64,000 nucleotides of DNA from Candidatus Heimdallarchaeota archaeon (GCA_026702845.1 JADCLS010000008.1:186001-250000); one strand, 5' to 3'; shown: positions 26,059-36,733, counted from the first letter of the stretch. Program-made: numbers and translations. The notes: generated by a model not told the origin, from the sequence alone.

Positions 26059-28056
26059 CTATTTATTTCGTTCTATAACGAGTAATTCTTTGAGCTCCTT
26101 TATCTTATCACGTAATTCGGCTGCTAGCTCAAATTCAAGATTGTCTGCAGCTTCATTCATCATTTCAGTCAGCTCCAGAATCATTGTTTGCAGATCAGAA
26201 ACAGCAATCTCATCATCAACCTTGTATTTATCCAGCTGAATAGACCCTGTATCCCTTAGAGTTTCCAGTACTGAGAAAAATCCTTTTACAATTGTTTTCG
26301 GTGTGATCCCATGTTTTTTATTGTATGCGAGCTGAATTTTTCTCCTTCTATTATTCTCGGTGATTGCCTCCCTCATAGCATCTGAAATGCTATCAGCATA
26401 TAATAGCACCGTTCCATCCACATTTCTTGCAGCCCTGCCCATAATCTGTATGAGTGACCTGCTGCTCCTCAAGAAACCCTGTTTGTCAGCATCAAGGATG
26501 GCGACTAGGCTGACTTCTGGTAGATCCAGGCCCTCTCGAAGTAGATTAATCCCTACTAACACATCCACCTCTCCTGTACGTAACGATCTCAAGATCTGCA
26601 CACGCTCGAGAGTATCGATATCCGAATGCATATATTGTGATTTCAATCCTGATTTGGCAAAGTAATCAGAGAGATCTTCTGCCATGCGTTTGGTGAGTGT
26701 GGTCACCAGTACCCTTTCCTTGCGATGGATTCGTTTGTCAATCTCATTCATCAGATCATCAACCTGATTCTCTGAGGGTCTGACATCAATCACAGGATCC
26801 ACCAGACCTGTTGGTCTGATGATCTGCTCCACCACTGCTTGTGAATTCTGATGCTCATAATCTGCAGGAGTGGCACTGACAAAGAGTGTGGTTGGCATGC
26901 GTTTCTCAAACTCCTCCCAGCGAAGAGGTCGATTGTCATAGGCACTTGGTAGTCTGAAGCCATAATTGATGAGGTTCTGTTTTCGGCTAAAATCACCACC
27001 ATACATGCCCCTGATTTGAGGAAGGGTTACATGAGATTCATCAACTACCAGAAAAAAATCATCTGGAAAGTGATCAATTAAGGAATAGGGTGGATCTCCA
27101 GGATTTCTTCCATCGAAGTATCTTGAATAATTCTCGATACCAGAGCAGTGACCCAACTCCTCTAGCTGCTCAAGATCATAATTTGTTCTCTGTATTATTC
27201 TCTCCGCTGCCACATAATTCTTTGCTTTTTCAAATTCATCTACTCGCTCCCTCAGATCATCCCTGATCTGCTTTAACGCTACTTGAATCTGCTCTTCCCG
27301 GGTTAGATACTGGGTTGAAGGGTATATCGTCAACTCATCTAATATCTCGACTCTGGCCCCAGTTGTTGGATCAATAATTGAAATCCGCTCAATCTCATCT
27401 CCAAAAAACTCAACCCGTATACCCTCTTCCTGATAGATGGGTTTTATCTCCACTCGATCACCTTTGGCCCGAAATGTCTTTGCTTTGAAATCCATCTCAT
27501 TGCGTCGGTACTGCATCTCCACTAACCTGCTGAGAAAAGCATCCCGTTCCAGCTCCATACCCTTCTTTATGGTAATGGTAAAATCCCTGTAGGTTTCTGG
27601 CATACCTACATTGTAGATACACGAAACTGATGCAACTATAATAACATCTCTTCTCTCAGATAGAGCTTTGGTTGCTGAATTTCGTAGTTTTTCTATTTCA
27701 TCATTGATATTGAAATCCTTGGATATATACAGATCCTTGGTGGGCAGATAGCTCTCTGGCTGATAGTAATCATAGAAGCTAACAAAATATTCAACAGCAT
27801 TATTGGGGAAAAATTGTTTGAATTCAGCATAGAGTTGAGCAGCCAGTGTTTTATTGGGAGCTATTACTAGAGTTGGTTTACCTAGATGTTTGATAACTTG
27901 TGAGGCAGTAAAAGTTTTGCCAGAACCTGTTACTCCATGAAGTGTCTGAATTTTCTTATTATCTTTGAGATATCCCTCCACTATTTTGGTTATTGCATTA
28001 GGTTGATCTCCCGTGGGTTGATAATCTGTAATCAGATCAAAACTTACATTACTCAC
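26059..28056 (-). CDS. uvrB: Excinuclease ABC subunit B
   Basis: This 665-residue protein shows full UvrB architecture: Walker A G-V-T-G-S-G-K-T near residue 41, the beta-hairpin F-V-S-F-Y-D-Y-Y-Q-P-E-S-Y, helicase motif D-E-S-H, the C-terminal Q-x-x-G-R-A-A-R-N motif, and a UVR domain (D-N-L-E-F-E-L-A-A-E-L-R-D). It loads onto DNA damage with UvrA and recruits UvrC. The start is GTG 28056, with AGGAGG 8 nt upstream. uvrC is 4.5 kb away on the same strand; uvrA is not in the window. In archaea this bacterial-type system was acquired by transfer. Confidence 0.96.
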   Translation of the reverse strand: MSNVSFDLITDYQPTGDQPNAITKIVEGYLKDNKKIQTLHGVTGSGKTFTASQVIKHLGKPTLVIAPNKTLAAQLYAEFKQFFPNNAVEYFVSFYDYYQPESYLPTKDLYISKDFNINDEIEKLRNSATKALSERRDVIIVASVSCIYNVGMPETYRDFTITIKKGMELERDAFLSRLVEMQYRRNEMDFKAKTFRAKGDRVEIKPIYQEEGIRVEFFGDEIERISIIDPTTGARVEILDELTIYPSTQYLTREEQIQVALKQIRDDLRERVDEFEKAKNYVAAERIIQRTNYDLEQLEELGHCSGIENYSRYFDGRNPGDPPYSLIDHFPDDFFLVVDESHVTLPQIRGMYGGDFSRKQNLINYGFRLPSAYDNRPLRWEEFEKRMPTTLFVSATPADYEHQNSQAVVEQIIRPTGLVDPVIDVRPSENQVDDLMNEIDKRIHRKERVLVTTLTKRMAEDLSDYFAKSGLKSQYMHSDIDTLERVQILRSLRTGEVDVLVGINLLREGLDLPEVSLVAILDADKQGFLRSSRSLIQIMGRAARNVDGTVLLYADSISDAMREAITENNRRRKIQLAYNKKHGITPKTIVKGFFSVLETLRDTGSIQLDKYKVDDEIAVSDLQTMILELTEMMNEAADNLEFELAAELRDKIKELKELLVIERNK

Positions 28057-28413
28057 GTATTAGTCCTCCTAATACCATTAGGATGATATATTTTAATATC
28101 AATGATTGAGATGTAGAGAATTTCATTGTATTTTCGCTTGTGTGATTATACTTAAACCCTATTCACAGATAGTTCAAAGTGAAAATATATTCCAAAACGT
28201 CTATGGATCAATCGTGTAAACTCTTAATAGAAAGCCAGGCGCTCTAATTGTTTAGGAAAATTCATCGAAGCGCGGAATGTCCATCCCAAATCTAGTTTTT
28301 TACCGCTTTTGATTCAAAAATCTAGTTCTCGCGGAGGCGCGTGAATTGCAAAATTATCTTAACTCAAGCTGTGAAAAGAATAAATAGGCAAGTTAGGATT
28401 CGAATTCGTCAAA
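28057..28413. other. Intergenic region before the transposase gene
   Basis: This 357-bp stretch holds no gene. It contains the uvrB ribosome-binding site and promoter side, a more GC-rich patch (28266-28345), the repeat AATCTAGTT at two places about 30 bp apart, and an AGAATAAATAGG element about 31 nt before the transposase ATG that could be its TATA box. I could not find a matching terminal inverted repeat downstream of the transposase. Confidence 0.4.
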
Positions 28414-30006
28414 ATGTCAAAAACCATTGCCTGCCTAAAATCAAAGTCGACATCATCTAATTTGAATAATTCCATTGTCTCTGATGACATTTGCACGAAT
28501 TCTGAACTAAATCTGTCAAGTTCCCCTCACAAGAGGGGAACATACACCAGACAGGTAGTAGACCTGGATGGTGTACATTTCGTTGATGTTCCACGAGATG
28601 ATCCCCTGGAAAGGTTGGAAATGTATGGCATCATGCCATACAGTAAGTATAGCTTTGATGTTTACCTGCATATAGCCTTTCTTCTGTCTCAGAATTACAG
28701 TATTGATCAGATGGTGAAGATTCTACACCGTGACTTCCCAAGTCTGAATAAAGCTCATCTCTCAAGAAAATTTATAGAAAGAGTGCTGAAACTGACATCA
28801 GCAGTGGTGACACCACTGCTCTCCAGCTTTGCAAAGCTGGATATACCATTCAATCTGATGATAGATGGAACAGTGAGTACAGGTGGTAAGAGCTCATTAA
28901 TCATCGTTCTAGCACATTTTCCAAGTGACAATTCAACATTTCCATTACTAGCCACATTTCTACCCTCAGAGAACAAGCAGGATCTCAGTGATATTCTGAT
29001 GGAGTTGAGGGATCAACTCCCATCACAGCCACAGGCAGTAATTAGTGATTTTGCACTGGGATTTCAATCCACATTGCCTGAAGTATTTCCAGAAAGTGTG
29101 CAGCTCGGATGTCATTTTCACCTCATCGAGTTGATAGCCAGAATCTTGGTGTATCCAAAAATCAAGCTTCTGAATTCCAAAATCAAATTATTTCTGGATA
29201 ATCTCAACACAATGATCCGTAAAATATTGAGAAGAGAGAGGAGAAATGAGGAAATCAGGATATTTGCCCAGATGCTCAAGCAAATTATCTCCAAGAATCG
29301 GGGTGAATTTGGAGCTAGACTGCTGTTCATGCTTGAACAGCTCAAGGCTGTTCAAGATGCATTATTCACGAATAGTAAATATCTGAGATCGGAATACAAA
29401 AAACTGAGAAGTTTATTTGACAGGCAGAAATGGGAGGATATAGCGGAGCTCTCAGAGGAATTGAGAAAGAATCTGGAGAGATTCAATGACCTGAGAGATT
29501 GTCTGAGACCAGATAATTTCTATAACTCAATGGAAACAGCTGAGCAAGCATTGAAAATAATAATTGAGGATTGGAAGAGATCAAAGATAAAGGAACTGGT
29601 AAAATCAGCTGAGAAACTTGAAAATTATATATTCTACCTGATTCCAGCCATGTACAATTCTCAATACCCCAGAACCACTTCAATCCTTGAGGGATTGAAT
29701 AATCAAGTAAAACGAACGATGAGGCACTGGTGTGGAACGCAAGAGGTTCCATCCTCATTTGAATGGGCTGGAGGGTTGATTAGCATAATCCATGGAATCA
29801 AAGAATCAAGTCTTTGGAGCAATTTATTACTAGAAATCCCAAAATTTGAATGGATGGTGGAATTGAGGGTGTTAAGAAAAAAAGAAAAGCGATTAAAAAA
29901 CGAGAAGAGAGCAGCAAGATGGCTGGCTGGTTTACAACCATCCAGCCTTCAGCTCCAACTGGAGCTGAGATTCAAAGAAAATTTCCTCAAGGAGGTGATT
30001 AATTAG
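28414..30006 (+). mobile_element. DDE transposase, IS256/Mutator-like clade
   Basis: This 530-residue protein has an N-terminal DNA-binding part and a catalytic core: L-M-I-D-G-T with Asp151, V-I-S-D-F with Asp212, the C-H-F-H motif shortly after, a long helical insertion, and T-S-I-L-E-G-L-N-N with Glu426. This D-D-insertion-E arrangement with C-x-H is typical of the Mutator/IS256 superfamily. The reading frame is intact. Terminal inverted repeats and target duplications were not recognised, so it may be a solo or domesticated copy. It sits between uvrB and a C45-type acyltransferase. Confidence 0.75.
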
Positions 30007-30098
30007 TCAAAAAGCAACATTAGAAATCAATGAACGTTCCAAAATTCTGAAAGGTATTATATCATCAGAAGATCGTTGATAGATGATGAAATTGAATA

Positions 30099-31112
30099 TT
30101 ATGAAGTAAGTGTAAAGGTCTTGTAGCTATTCTCTAGTGGACTACCAGGAGTTGCATGTATCTGACCAGCCTTAAGATCCATAATAATTGATGATATGGT
30201 ACCTGTGCTGCCAATATCCTCGTGAGGGATATAAGGTCTGCAAATAGGCAATTCAGTATTGGATTGATCTGCGAGAATACTTTTAGCATAATCAATACTT
30301 TGATCTTCATGCTCAAGTAGTCTTTTAGCCACAGTATAACGTGATAATGAGCTTGCAATCTTTTCGATGTCTGTATTCAGGGCATCATCATGAAGGAAAT
30401 GATTGGTATGCATGAAATACTCCCCCTCAGTTGTCTCATATACTCTATCTCGTGCAAATTCAAGATTGATGAATCGCCCTTGTTTATCTGCTAGGATGAT
30501 ATTACTTGACTTACCATATTTGAATTCTCCAAGTGTCTCTACGGCTTCATTAATTGAGGTGGAATCTAGAAAATGCCGCAGTGTTATATGAATTGGAAGA
30601 CCTGACATTTTTCCATCGAGATGGAGGAAATTGAGGGTTACTCCCATACCGACACTATTGATGCCTATCTTCCCGATAATACCCGGTTCGGTTATTTGTA
30701 GAATTTTATGACCTGATGGATAACTGATCTGCATCATAACAAAAAGTTCTTCCAGAGGTTGGGCCCAATCCCAATTTTGTACCAATAAGGAGCTTCTAGT
30801 AAAGTAAAATGCGGTGCACTCACTTACAAATTGTGTTAGTATCTCGGTTCTAGAATTCAGTGCGTAAATCCACATTGGATTAACCTCAGCAGCCTCTGCT
30901 ATAGCCTCGATCTCCTCACAGTATTTCTCATTGAATTGCTTGATCTTGTCTTTAAATATTGATGCTGCATCAAAAATCTCTTCTTCTGTTTTCTTGAATA
31001 TTCCATGGTAATACTCAATCGTCTTATGTATTCGATCCTTAAGATGAGTACCATGTTGTATCCCAATTTCACGATGCGACCCATGCAACACAATTAAGGG
31101 TAATTTATCCAT
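30099..31112 (-). CDS. C45-type peptidase/acyl-CoA:6-APA acyltransferase-like protein
   Basis: This 337-residue NTN-hydrolase-like protein has E-C-T-A-F with Cys99, the nucleophile exposed by autocleavage in this family, followed by Q-N-W-D-W about 15 residues later. The N-terminal H-G-S-H-R-E-I-G-x-x-H-G is the family's usual opening. Relatives hydrolyse or transfer acyl groups on amides. G-N-Y-D-W is more usual than N-W-D-W. The gene is monocistronic. Confidence 0.8.
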   Translation of the reverse strand: MDKLPLIVLHGSHREIGIQHGTHLKDRIHKTIEYYHGIFKKTEEEIFDAASIFKDKIKQFNEKYCEEIEAIAEAAEVNPMWIYALNSRTEILTQFVSECTAFYFTRSSLLVQNWDWAQPLEELFVMMQISYPSGHKILQITEPGIIGKIGINSVGMGVTLNFLHLDGKMSGLPIHITLRHFLDSTSINEAVETLGEFKYGKSSNIILADKQGRFINLEFARDRVYETTEGEYFMHTNHFLHDDALNTDIEKIASSLSRYTVAKRLLEHEDQSIDYAKSILADQSNTELPICRPYIPHEDIGSTGTISSIIMDLKAGQIHATPGSPLENSYKTFTLTS

Positions 31113-31205
31113 AATTAATAGAAATATCCCATGTCTAATTAATTTTTAGCTAGCACTAGCAGATACTAAAACAATCCACAAATACTTAGAAGGTAACCTT
31201 GCACT

Positions 31206-31667
31206 ATGACATATAGCACAAAGGAGAAACGTCTAGATATTTTCCAATTTCTTTTTGCAGCAATCAGCTCGGGAATAATCTTTGTTACTCAGCTGGTCAT
31301 CTACCCACTTCTTGGTGAAATCACGGATTATTCAAGGTTATTTTCGCTATATTTTGTCACCCTCATGGTATTTTTCCTTGCAGATATGATTACTACTTTC
31401 ATGAATCTCTTTGAATCAATAGATTATGTGAAACACAAATTCCTTCGTAGAAATATCGGCCTATTGTTCTCCGCATTATTTGTATATCTTATATTTATGC
31501 TAAATAGCATTCTAACGTTGATTGAAACTGGAGATAAGACACATGTTCCAACCATCGTGTACAGTCATCTGATTATTACGGCAATATATATCATTAAGCT
31601 GAGAATACAATTCAATATCTTTGAATTATTTCAGGATAGTTATGAAGTATTAAAACCACTTGAATGA
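31206..31667 (+). CDS. Four-helix membrane protein
   Basis: This is a 153-residue protein with four strongly hydrophobic helices (about residues 12-35, 42-65, 83-103 and 117-135), loops rich in charged residues, and no recognised family. The ATG is preceded by a short A/T element but no clear ribosome-binding site. It converges with the nucleotidyltransferase gene with no gap. Confidence 0.6.
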   Translation: MTYSTKEKRLDIFQFLFAAISSGIIFVTQLVIYPLLGEITDYSRLFSLYFVTLMVFFLADMITTFMNLFESIDYVKHKFLRRNIGLLFSALFVYLIFMLNSILTLIETGDKTHVPTIVYSHLIITAIYIIKLRIQFNIFELFQDSYEVLKPLE

Positions 31668-32489
31668 TTATTTTCTATCTAGATAGGATTGTGCCATCTC
31701 CAGCTGATGCGGTTTATCCACATCAAAACCAAGTTCAGCATAAGGGGAAATGAAGATCTTGCTTCTCATTTCAAACAATCTGGTGACAATTTCTTCTGCC
31801 TCCTTGACATCAATTCTTCTGAATAGATACCTGATGAAGAAGAAAGGGGATAATTTGAATAGTGCCTTCACAAATAATTTCCTATTCTCCGTGACTACTT
31901 TGATTAGTTGATATTTTTGTTTTACAGATGGAAGAAATGCAATATCGATATCACCTCCACAGTAATTGTTTCCACCCTTGATATGAATCCATGAGCGTTT
32001 GGATCCTGGAAATGTAGTTTCCATGATTTCCTGATGAACAACAGTATGATAATATTCAAAATCTGGGTATTTGTTGAATTCCTCAAATACAAAATCAAAT
32101 GATTCAAGATTGACACAGGGAATATCTCCCGATATAATCACTGCATGTTTATTATCAGGGTTAAACTTTTCAGGAGATTTTTTCATTAAATCAAAGAGAT
32201 GCATACTTGCCCCATATATTTTCTCAACAACAGGTCCTTCCACATGATAGAAAGAGATCTGATTGTGATCAAAGCCATCTGGAAGGGTAACTCGATCCTC
32301 TGGCAATCCGGTTATTAGTATATACTCTGCGCGGTTTGATTTGACAATTTGGTCCAGAACGTAATTGATTAACGGTTTACCATTGATTTCAATCAAAGTC
32401 TTGTAATCTGTATCCGCGTACTCCATCAATGCATCTCGTTCTCTAGGGGAGCCAGCCAGCACAATAAAGGGCAATTTATCAGGCATCAA
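31668..32489 (-). CDS. Nucleotidyltransferase-like (GT-A fold) protein
   Basis: The N-terminus F-I-V-L-A-G-S-P-R-E-R-D, a long strand-helix pattern and L-I-E-I-N-G-K-P-L-I-N-Y resemble MobA/GlmU-type NTP transferases, with I-S-G-D-I-P in the position of the metal-binding motif. The usual G-G-x-G-x-R is changed to A-G-S-P-R. It may transfer NMP to a sugar or cofactor phosphate. The C-terminal 100 residues are hydrophobic or basic and of unknown role. Confidence 0.7.
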   Translation of the reverse strand: MMPDKLPFIVLAGSPRERDALMEYADTDYKTLIEINGKPLINYVLDQIVKSNRAEYILITGLPEDRVTLPDGFDHNQISFYHVEGPVVEKIYGASMHLFDLMKKSPEKFNPDNKHAVIISGDIPCVNLESFDFVFEEFNKYPDFEYYHTVVHQEIMETTFPGSKRSWIHIKGGNNYCGGDIDIAFLPSVKQKYQLIKVVTENRKLFVKALFKLSPFFFIRYLFRRIDVKEAEEIVTRLFEMRSKIFISPYAELGFDVDKPHQLEMAQSYLDRK

Positions 32490-32554
32490 ATCAACTTCAT
32501 TGAGGATTGATATAAATGATTGTATGATATTCTATCATCATATAATGATTTGTT

Positions 32555-34453
32555 TCAATTTCTTCTCCGCCTTCTCCGGTTCTCGCGTTTATCCACTTGA
32601 TCAACGAATTTTCGACAAGTATCGATAACTTCAGATGCTAGTTTCTTTGATATGCCTATACTCTCAGATAATGTTTCTGAGCTCTCTTTAGCAATATTGA
32701 CCACTGTTTTATACTTGGTAAGAATTGCTTTTTTTCTCTTATTTCCGATACCTTCAATAAGATCCAACAAAGATGCCAGTCCCTCCTTTTGTCTCAATTT
32801 ACGTTGATATGATACAGCAAAACGATGAGCCTCATCCCTTGCAGACCGTATTAATAGGATCCCAGGTCGGTTTTTTCCGAATTGTAGAGGTTCTATTTTA
32901 GTTGGGATGTAAATTTCCTCCTCCTTCTTGGCAAGGCCTATGATAGGTATATCTAAATTCAGCTTCTCAAGAGATATTCTTGATCGCTTTAGTTGCTCCT
33001 TTCCACCATCAATAACGATCAGATCCGGAATGGGTAGGCCTTTACTATCCTTTCCCTCCTTCACAGTACGATATCTGCGGTATACTGCCTCTTGCATCGA
33101 TGCAAAATCATCCTGCTGCTCCACTGTTTTGATTTTAAATCTCCGGTAACCTGATTTAAAAGGAATACCATTGGAGAAACGGATACAAGATGCCACATTG
33201 TTTGAACCCAGCAATGTACTAACATCAAAGCAATCAATAATCAATGGGGGAAATTCCATATGCAACAAATTCTGGAGATCCTCAACTCTTGAAGTAGGAG
33301 TCTCAGAATCCCTACTAAGTAGTAATTTCTGCTGTAATGTACGTTTAGCATGATGTTTATTTAGAACAATCAATTGCAGTTCAATTTCACCCTCAGCTTC
33401 TTTGGACACAAATCCCAGATCATTGAGATTTTTCATCAGAGTTTTTGGTTGCTTGGTATCAAGGATGAATTTTAATATCTCTGGTTTCTTACCATCATGA
33501 AGTTGGAGTATGGTAATGATGAAGTTGATGACATACTCTGTAAACAAATACTTGTTATCACTCAACGCAATCTCATCATTTTGGATTATCTTAGTCTCCT
33601 GTCTTGAAATTCTGCCATCGATGACTTTGGAGAGACAGATACAGGTATCCAGCTTATTTGAAGAATGTGACAGGACATAACAATCCTCTACACCCTCAAT
33701 CATCACCTGTTGTCGTTCTAAGGTTCGATTGACTGCACGATATAGATCACGATACTTGGCTGCTTCTTCATATCTCATCTCCTTTGAAGCTTCTTTCATC
33801 TTTGTTTGCAGTGAATCTGCAATATCGGGAATCCTTCCCTCTATGAAATTAACAACTTGGTTGACATTATCCCTGTACTCCTGTTCATTAACCTCAAGCT
33901 CACAGGGTCTCATACATTGACGTGTTCTCCTACGGATACAAGTATGTGCCCACCCACTAGCATCGCCAAAATGTATCTCCTTATCACAATCAGCGACTGG
34001 AAAAAGTTGTAAGACGTATTTCAGTGATTTCCTTAATGAATTTACGCTCGAGAAAGGGCCAAGATACACTGATTCCTCATTCTCCCTATCCCTGGTGACG
34101 ACTAATCTTGGAAATTGCTCCCCTGTAGTAACTTCAAGATATGGGTAGGTTTTGTTATCTTTCCAGTGCTCATTGAGATCAGGCTGATATTCCTGAATGA
34201 ATGAATATTCTAGTAACAGAGCTTCATTCTCTGATTTCACCACATGAACCTTGAAATCAGCTCCTTTTTCTCTGATCACGCGGGATTTGGAGAAATCATT
34301 ACTTGCAGAGAAGTGATTACGCAGTCGATTTACCAGGTTTTTAGCTTTACCTACATATATAACACAATTATGTTCATCATAGATAACGTAAACTCCAGGC
34401 TCCTTAGGAATAGTCTGCAACTTTTCGTGAATCCTCTTCAAACGTACATCCAT
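32555..34453 (-). CDS. uvrC: Excinuclease ABC subunit C
   Basis: The protein starts with a GIY-YIG nuclease domain (P-G-V-Y-V-I-Y then I-Y-V-G-K-A-K-N-L, residues about 15-45). A UVR segment (K-E-M-R-Y-E-E-A-A-K-Y-R-D-L) and an RNase H-like endonuclease domain with I-I-D-C-F-D-V-S and L-I-V-I-D-G-G-K-E-Q-L follow. It ends with two helix-hairpin-helix motifs (I-E-G-I-G-N-K-R-K and I-G-I-S-K-K-L-A). It makes both incisions in nucleotide excision repair. ATG 34453 gives the usual N-terminus; ATG 34495 is an alternative that adds 14 residues. Paired functionally with uvrB upstream. Confidence 0.93.
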   Translation of the reverse strand: MDVRLKRIHEKLQTIPKEPGVYVIYDEHNCVIYVGKAKNLVNRLRNHFSASNDFSKSRVIREKGADFKVHVVKSENEALLLEYSFIQEYQPDLNEHWKDNKTYPYLEVTTGEQFPRLVVTRDRENEESVYLGPFSSVNSLRKSLKYVLQLFPVADCDKEIHFGDASGWAHTCIRRRTRQCMRPCELEVNEQEYRDNVNQVVNFIEGRIPDIADSLQTKMKEASKEMRYEEAAKYRDLYRAVNRTLERQQVMIEGVEDCYVLSHSSNKLDTCICLSKVIDGRISRQETKIIQNDEIALSDNKYLFTEYVINFIITILQLHDGKKPEILKFILDTKQPKTLMKNLNDLGFVSKEAEGEIELQLIVLNKHHAKRTLQQKLLLSRDSETPTSRVEDLQNLLHMEFPPLIIDCFDVSTLLGSNNVASCIRFSNGIPFKSGYRRFKIKTVEQQDDFASMQEAVYRRYRTVKEGKDSKGLPIPDLIVIDGGKEQLKRSRISLEKLNLDIPIIGLAKKEEEIYIPTKIEPLQFGKNRPGILLIRSARDEAHRFAVSYQRKLRQKEGLASLLDLIEGIGNKRKKAILTKYKTVVNIAKESSETLSESIGISKKLASEVIDTCRKFVDQVDKRENRRRRRRN

Positions 34454-34627
34454 GATACTTGAAGTATACCAATAGCTGTATACAAAGGTTGACATCAGCT
34501 CATTTCTCTTTGAGAAGAGTTGAGATGAGAATAAGCTTTGGGTTCATTCCTATTTGTGAATTTTTACAATAATTGACAAACCTATATAAATATGAACACT
34601 TGATAGGCCAATAAAGTGATTGCTTAG

Positions 34628-36553
34628 ATGTCTGATGAATTTGATGAATTTGGAGATTTTGGAGATCTTGATGCACTTATTGATGGAGAAGTAGAACTAG
34701 AGAAAACTTCAATACTATTGGTAACTAGCTTGGAGACATATTCTGCCTTTGCGAGTTGTGTACCCAAGGATTCTTCATACAACTTGATCCACTCTCTTGA
34801 ACCAAAGGAAGCTATCTCACATTTATTGCAGGAACAAATTGTGATAACGTTTATCGAGCATAATTATCTCGATGATATAATTGAATTCTCTGCATCAATT
34901 CATCATTATGTTCCACTATCAAGAATCATCCTAATAACTGATAGATTATCCACTGATAGTTTAAGCGAAATTACCAATATCGGCGCAATCAATGCAATTC
35001 TCCCCACTCCCTTCAACCAGACCAAGGTGATGGAGGTACTCTCACAACAGGATGCAAAACATTCTATCAACAAAATGCTGGTCCAGATGATTACAGAACC
35101 ACCCAAATTAAGCAAGGCTAGCTTCCTCCTTCTTGACCCCTCACTCCAGTTTGGTTCAGAGGATGTTCCACTGAATTTTGTTGGATTAATGTGTGTGTCC
35201 AACACAGTTCCCAAGTATACAAGATTCTTTGAAGAAACACTAGCCCAGGATCCCATGCTCTTTGCAGGGTATCTATCCGGTATCACCAGTTTGGGTAATT
35301 CATTATTCTCAAGTGATCAGGCTTTGAAGGAGATAAATTTTGGTGGGATCTCAGTGATCTTTCAATTTCACAACCAACTACAGATTTTCTTCTTTGTGAG
35401 AAACCTTACCCGTGAGAATTATGAGAAGGCAGAGGGGAGAGTTTCTGCTTTCTCGAAGCAGATTGTAGATAATTTCTATAAAGATTTTGTAGATAAACCA
35501 TTTATCTCTGAGATTTTACTAGATGAGATTGATAAGCTTGCAGATGAATTTGATCTGCAGGATGATGTTGAGATGGCCCAATACCAGGATAAAATGGTAG
35601 AACAGATTGATACTGAGGGTGATACCAATATTGTCATCTATTCAAACAATGAAGGCGATAAGATAAAAACAAGATTATTGGATGAATTTCAGAAGAATCC
35701 CTATGAGAATAAAATAAATCTTGATGTTATTCATGAGGAGGAGCTATTCATAGCTCATGTAGAGACAAAGAAGCATCATGTACTTATTCTCGATTCTGAT
35801 TCAGATACTGGTGGGAGATCAGGGGCTGATTTCACAGATTTTATCAAAGAAACCTCACCATCCCTCCAATTGATCTACTTAGAACGCAATGACAATTTCA
35901 GTGATTCACTCATAGACTCATTCAACAGTGAAACAATTAATTTTATACTACCATTTGACATGAAGGAAGGATTATTAAATAAAACCGTCGTTGAGGCAGA
36001 TACAAATGTTAGAAGAATACGATTTCAATCTGGTTCCAAACCTAGCGATGCAGCTGGAAACATGGAGGCCATGAAAATTCTTCTTCGTGAGGAACAGGAT
36101 GCATACAATATCGAGGAACAGCCAGAGTTGGTCGGGATCATCATAGCAGAGGATATGAAACCAGTATTCGACCATTTCTGGGAAACCAATCAAAACTATG
36201 ATACTGAAATGATTGCCGGAATGTTACTCTCTCTGGAAAACATTGGTGGTGAAATGTTCTTTGAGAAGGAGGATATCCAACTACTCGAGCTTGGTGGATA
36301 TAATGTCTTCGTTCGAAATGTGGGTCAATATATGTTCTCATTCTTTGTCAAGCATAATAATCCTACTACTACTGTCATCATTAACAAGGAGATTGAAGCT
36401 GTAGTATCAATATACACCGAATTAATCAGGGAGGCTGCAGGAGTAATAAGTTATAAACAACTTGAACCAATATTTGCAAAATTAGCTAATGAGACTAGAG
36501 GTAATTTCACTGATCTGTATCGAGAAAGCCAAAGGAATAAACAACAAGAATAA
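34628..36553 (+). CDS. Internally duplicated receiver-like and roadblock-like protein
   Basis: This is a 641-residue acidic, soluble protein. Each half has a receiver-like alpha/beta domain without the usual phosphoacceptor (I-L-L-V-T-S in the first, N-I-V-I-Y-S in the second). Each is followed by a module starting V-G-L/I, with A-G-Y/M-L and G-G-x-x-V and ending F-F-V-R/K-x-N. The two modules align over about 80 residues (about 178-255 and 508-585), a clear internal repeat. The module resembles roadblock/longin-type folds. GTGAT lies 7 nt before the ATG as ribosome-binding site. Probable signalling or GTPase-associated scaffold. Confidence 0.6.
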   Translation: MSDEFDEFGDFGDLDALIDGEVELEKTSILLVTSLETYSAFASCVPKDSSYNLIHSLEPKEAISHLLQEQIVITFIEHNYLDDIIEFSASIHHYVPLSRIILITDRLSTDSLSEITNIGAINAILPTPFNQTKVMEVLSQQDAKHSINKMLVQMITEPPKLSKASFLLLDPSLQFGSEDVPLNFVGLMCVSNTVPKYTRFFEETLAQDPMLFAGYLSGITSLGNSLFSSDQALKEINFGGISVIFQFHNQLQIFFFVRNLTRENYEKAEGRVSAFSKQIVDNFYKDFVDKPFISEILLDEIDKLADEFDLQDDVEMAQYQDKMVEQIDTEGDTNIVIYSNNEGDKIKTRLLDEFQKNPYENKINLDVIHEEELFIAHVETKKHHVLILDSDSDTGGRSGADFTDFIKETSPSLQLIYLERNDNFSDSLIDSFNSETINFILPFDMKEGLLNKTVVEADTNVRRIRFQSGSKPSDAAGNMEAMKILLREEQDAYNIEEQPELVGIIIAEDMKPVFDHFWETNQNYDTEMIAGMLLSLENIGGEMFFEKEDIQLLELGGYNVFVRNVGQYMFSFFVKHNNPTTTVIINKEIEAVVSIYTELIREAAGVISYKQLEPIFAKLANETRGNFTDLYRESQRNKQQE

Positions 36554-36667
36554 ATAAGACCGAATTTCACATTCGCGCGTAAGCTGCAAGATTATTGGAT
36601 ACACAGAGAATCCCAAAAATAATCATAAGTTCATTTCTATCTCAAGCATAATAATTTAATATTAAGG

Positions 36668-36688
36668 TATATCCCAGAATGGGTTATA
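36668..36688. promoter_or_regulatory. Inverted repeat upstream of the small gene/RNR region
   Basis: TATATCCCA and TGGGTTATA are separated by GAA and match at 8 of 9 paired positions. A second, weaker dyad, GTGTAAGATACAC, lies at 36700-36712. Both are within 70 bp of the ATG at 36734. Operator-like; the regulator is unknown. Confidence 0.4.
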
Positions 36689-36733
36689 AGACCATGTAGG
36701 TGTAAGATACACTTTTTATTCAAGGCGCGAGAG

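Noticed and set aside
28200..30098. Terminal inverted repeats of the transposase
   Set aside because: Only weak similarity (GCTTTTGATTCAA against GCTTTTTGACTAA) is seen, below what could be trusted.
36554..36733. A cobalamin riboswitch before the B12-dependent RNR
   Set aside because: The conserved B12-box sequence is not seen; only short dyads are present.
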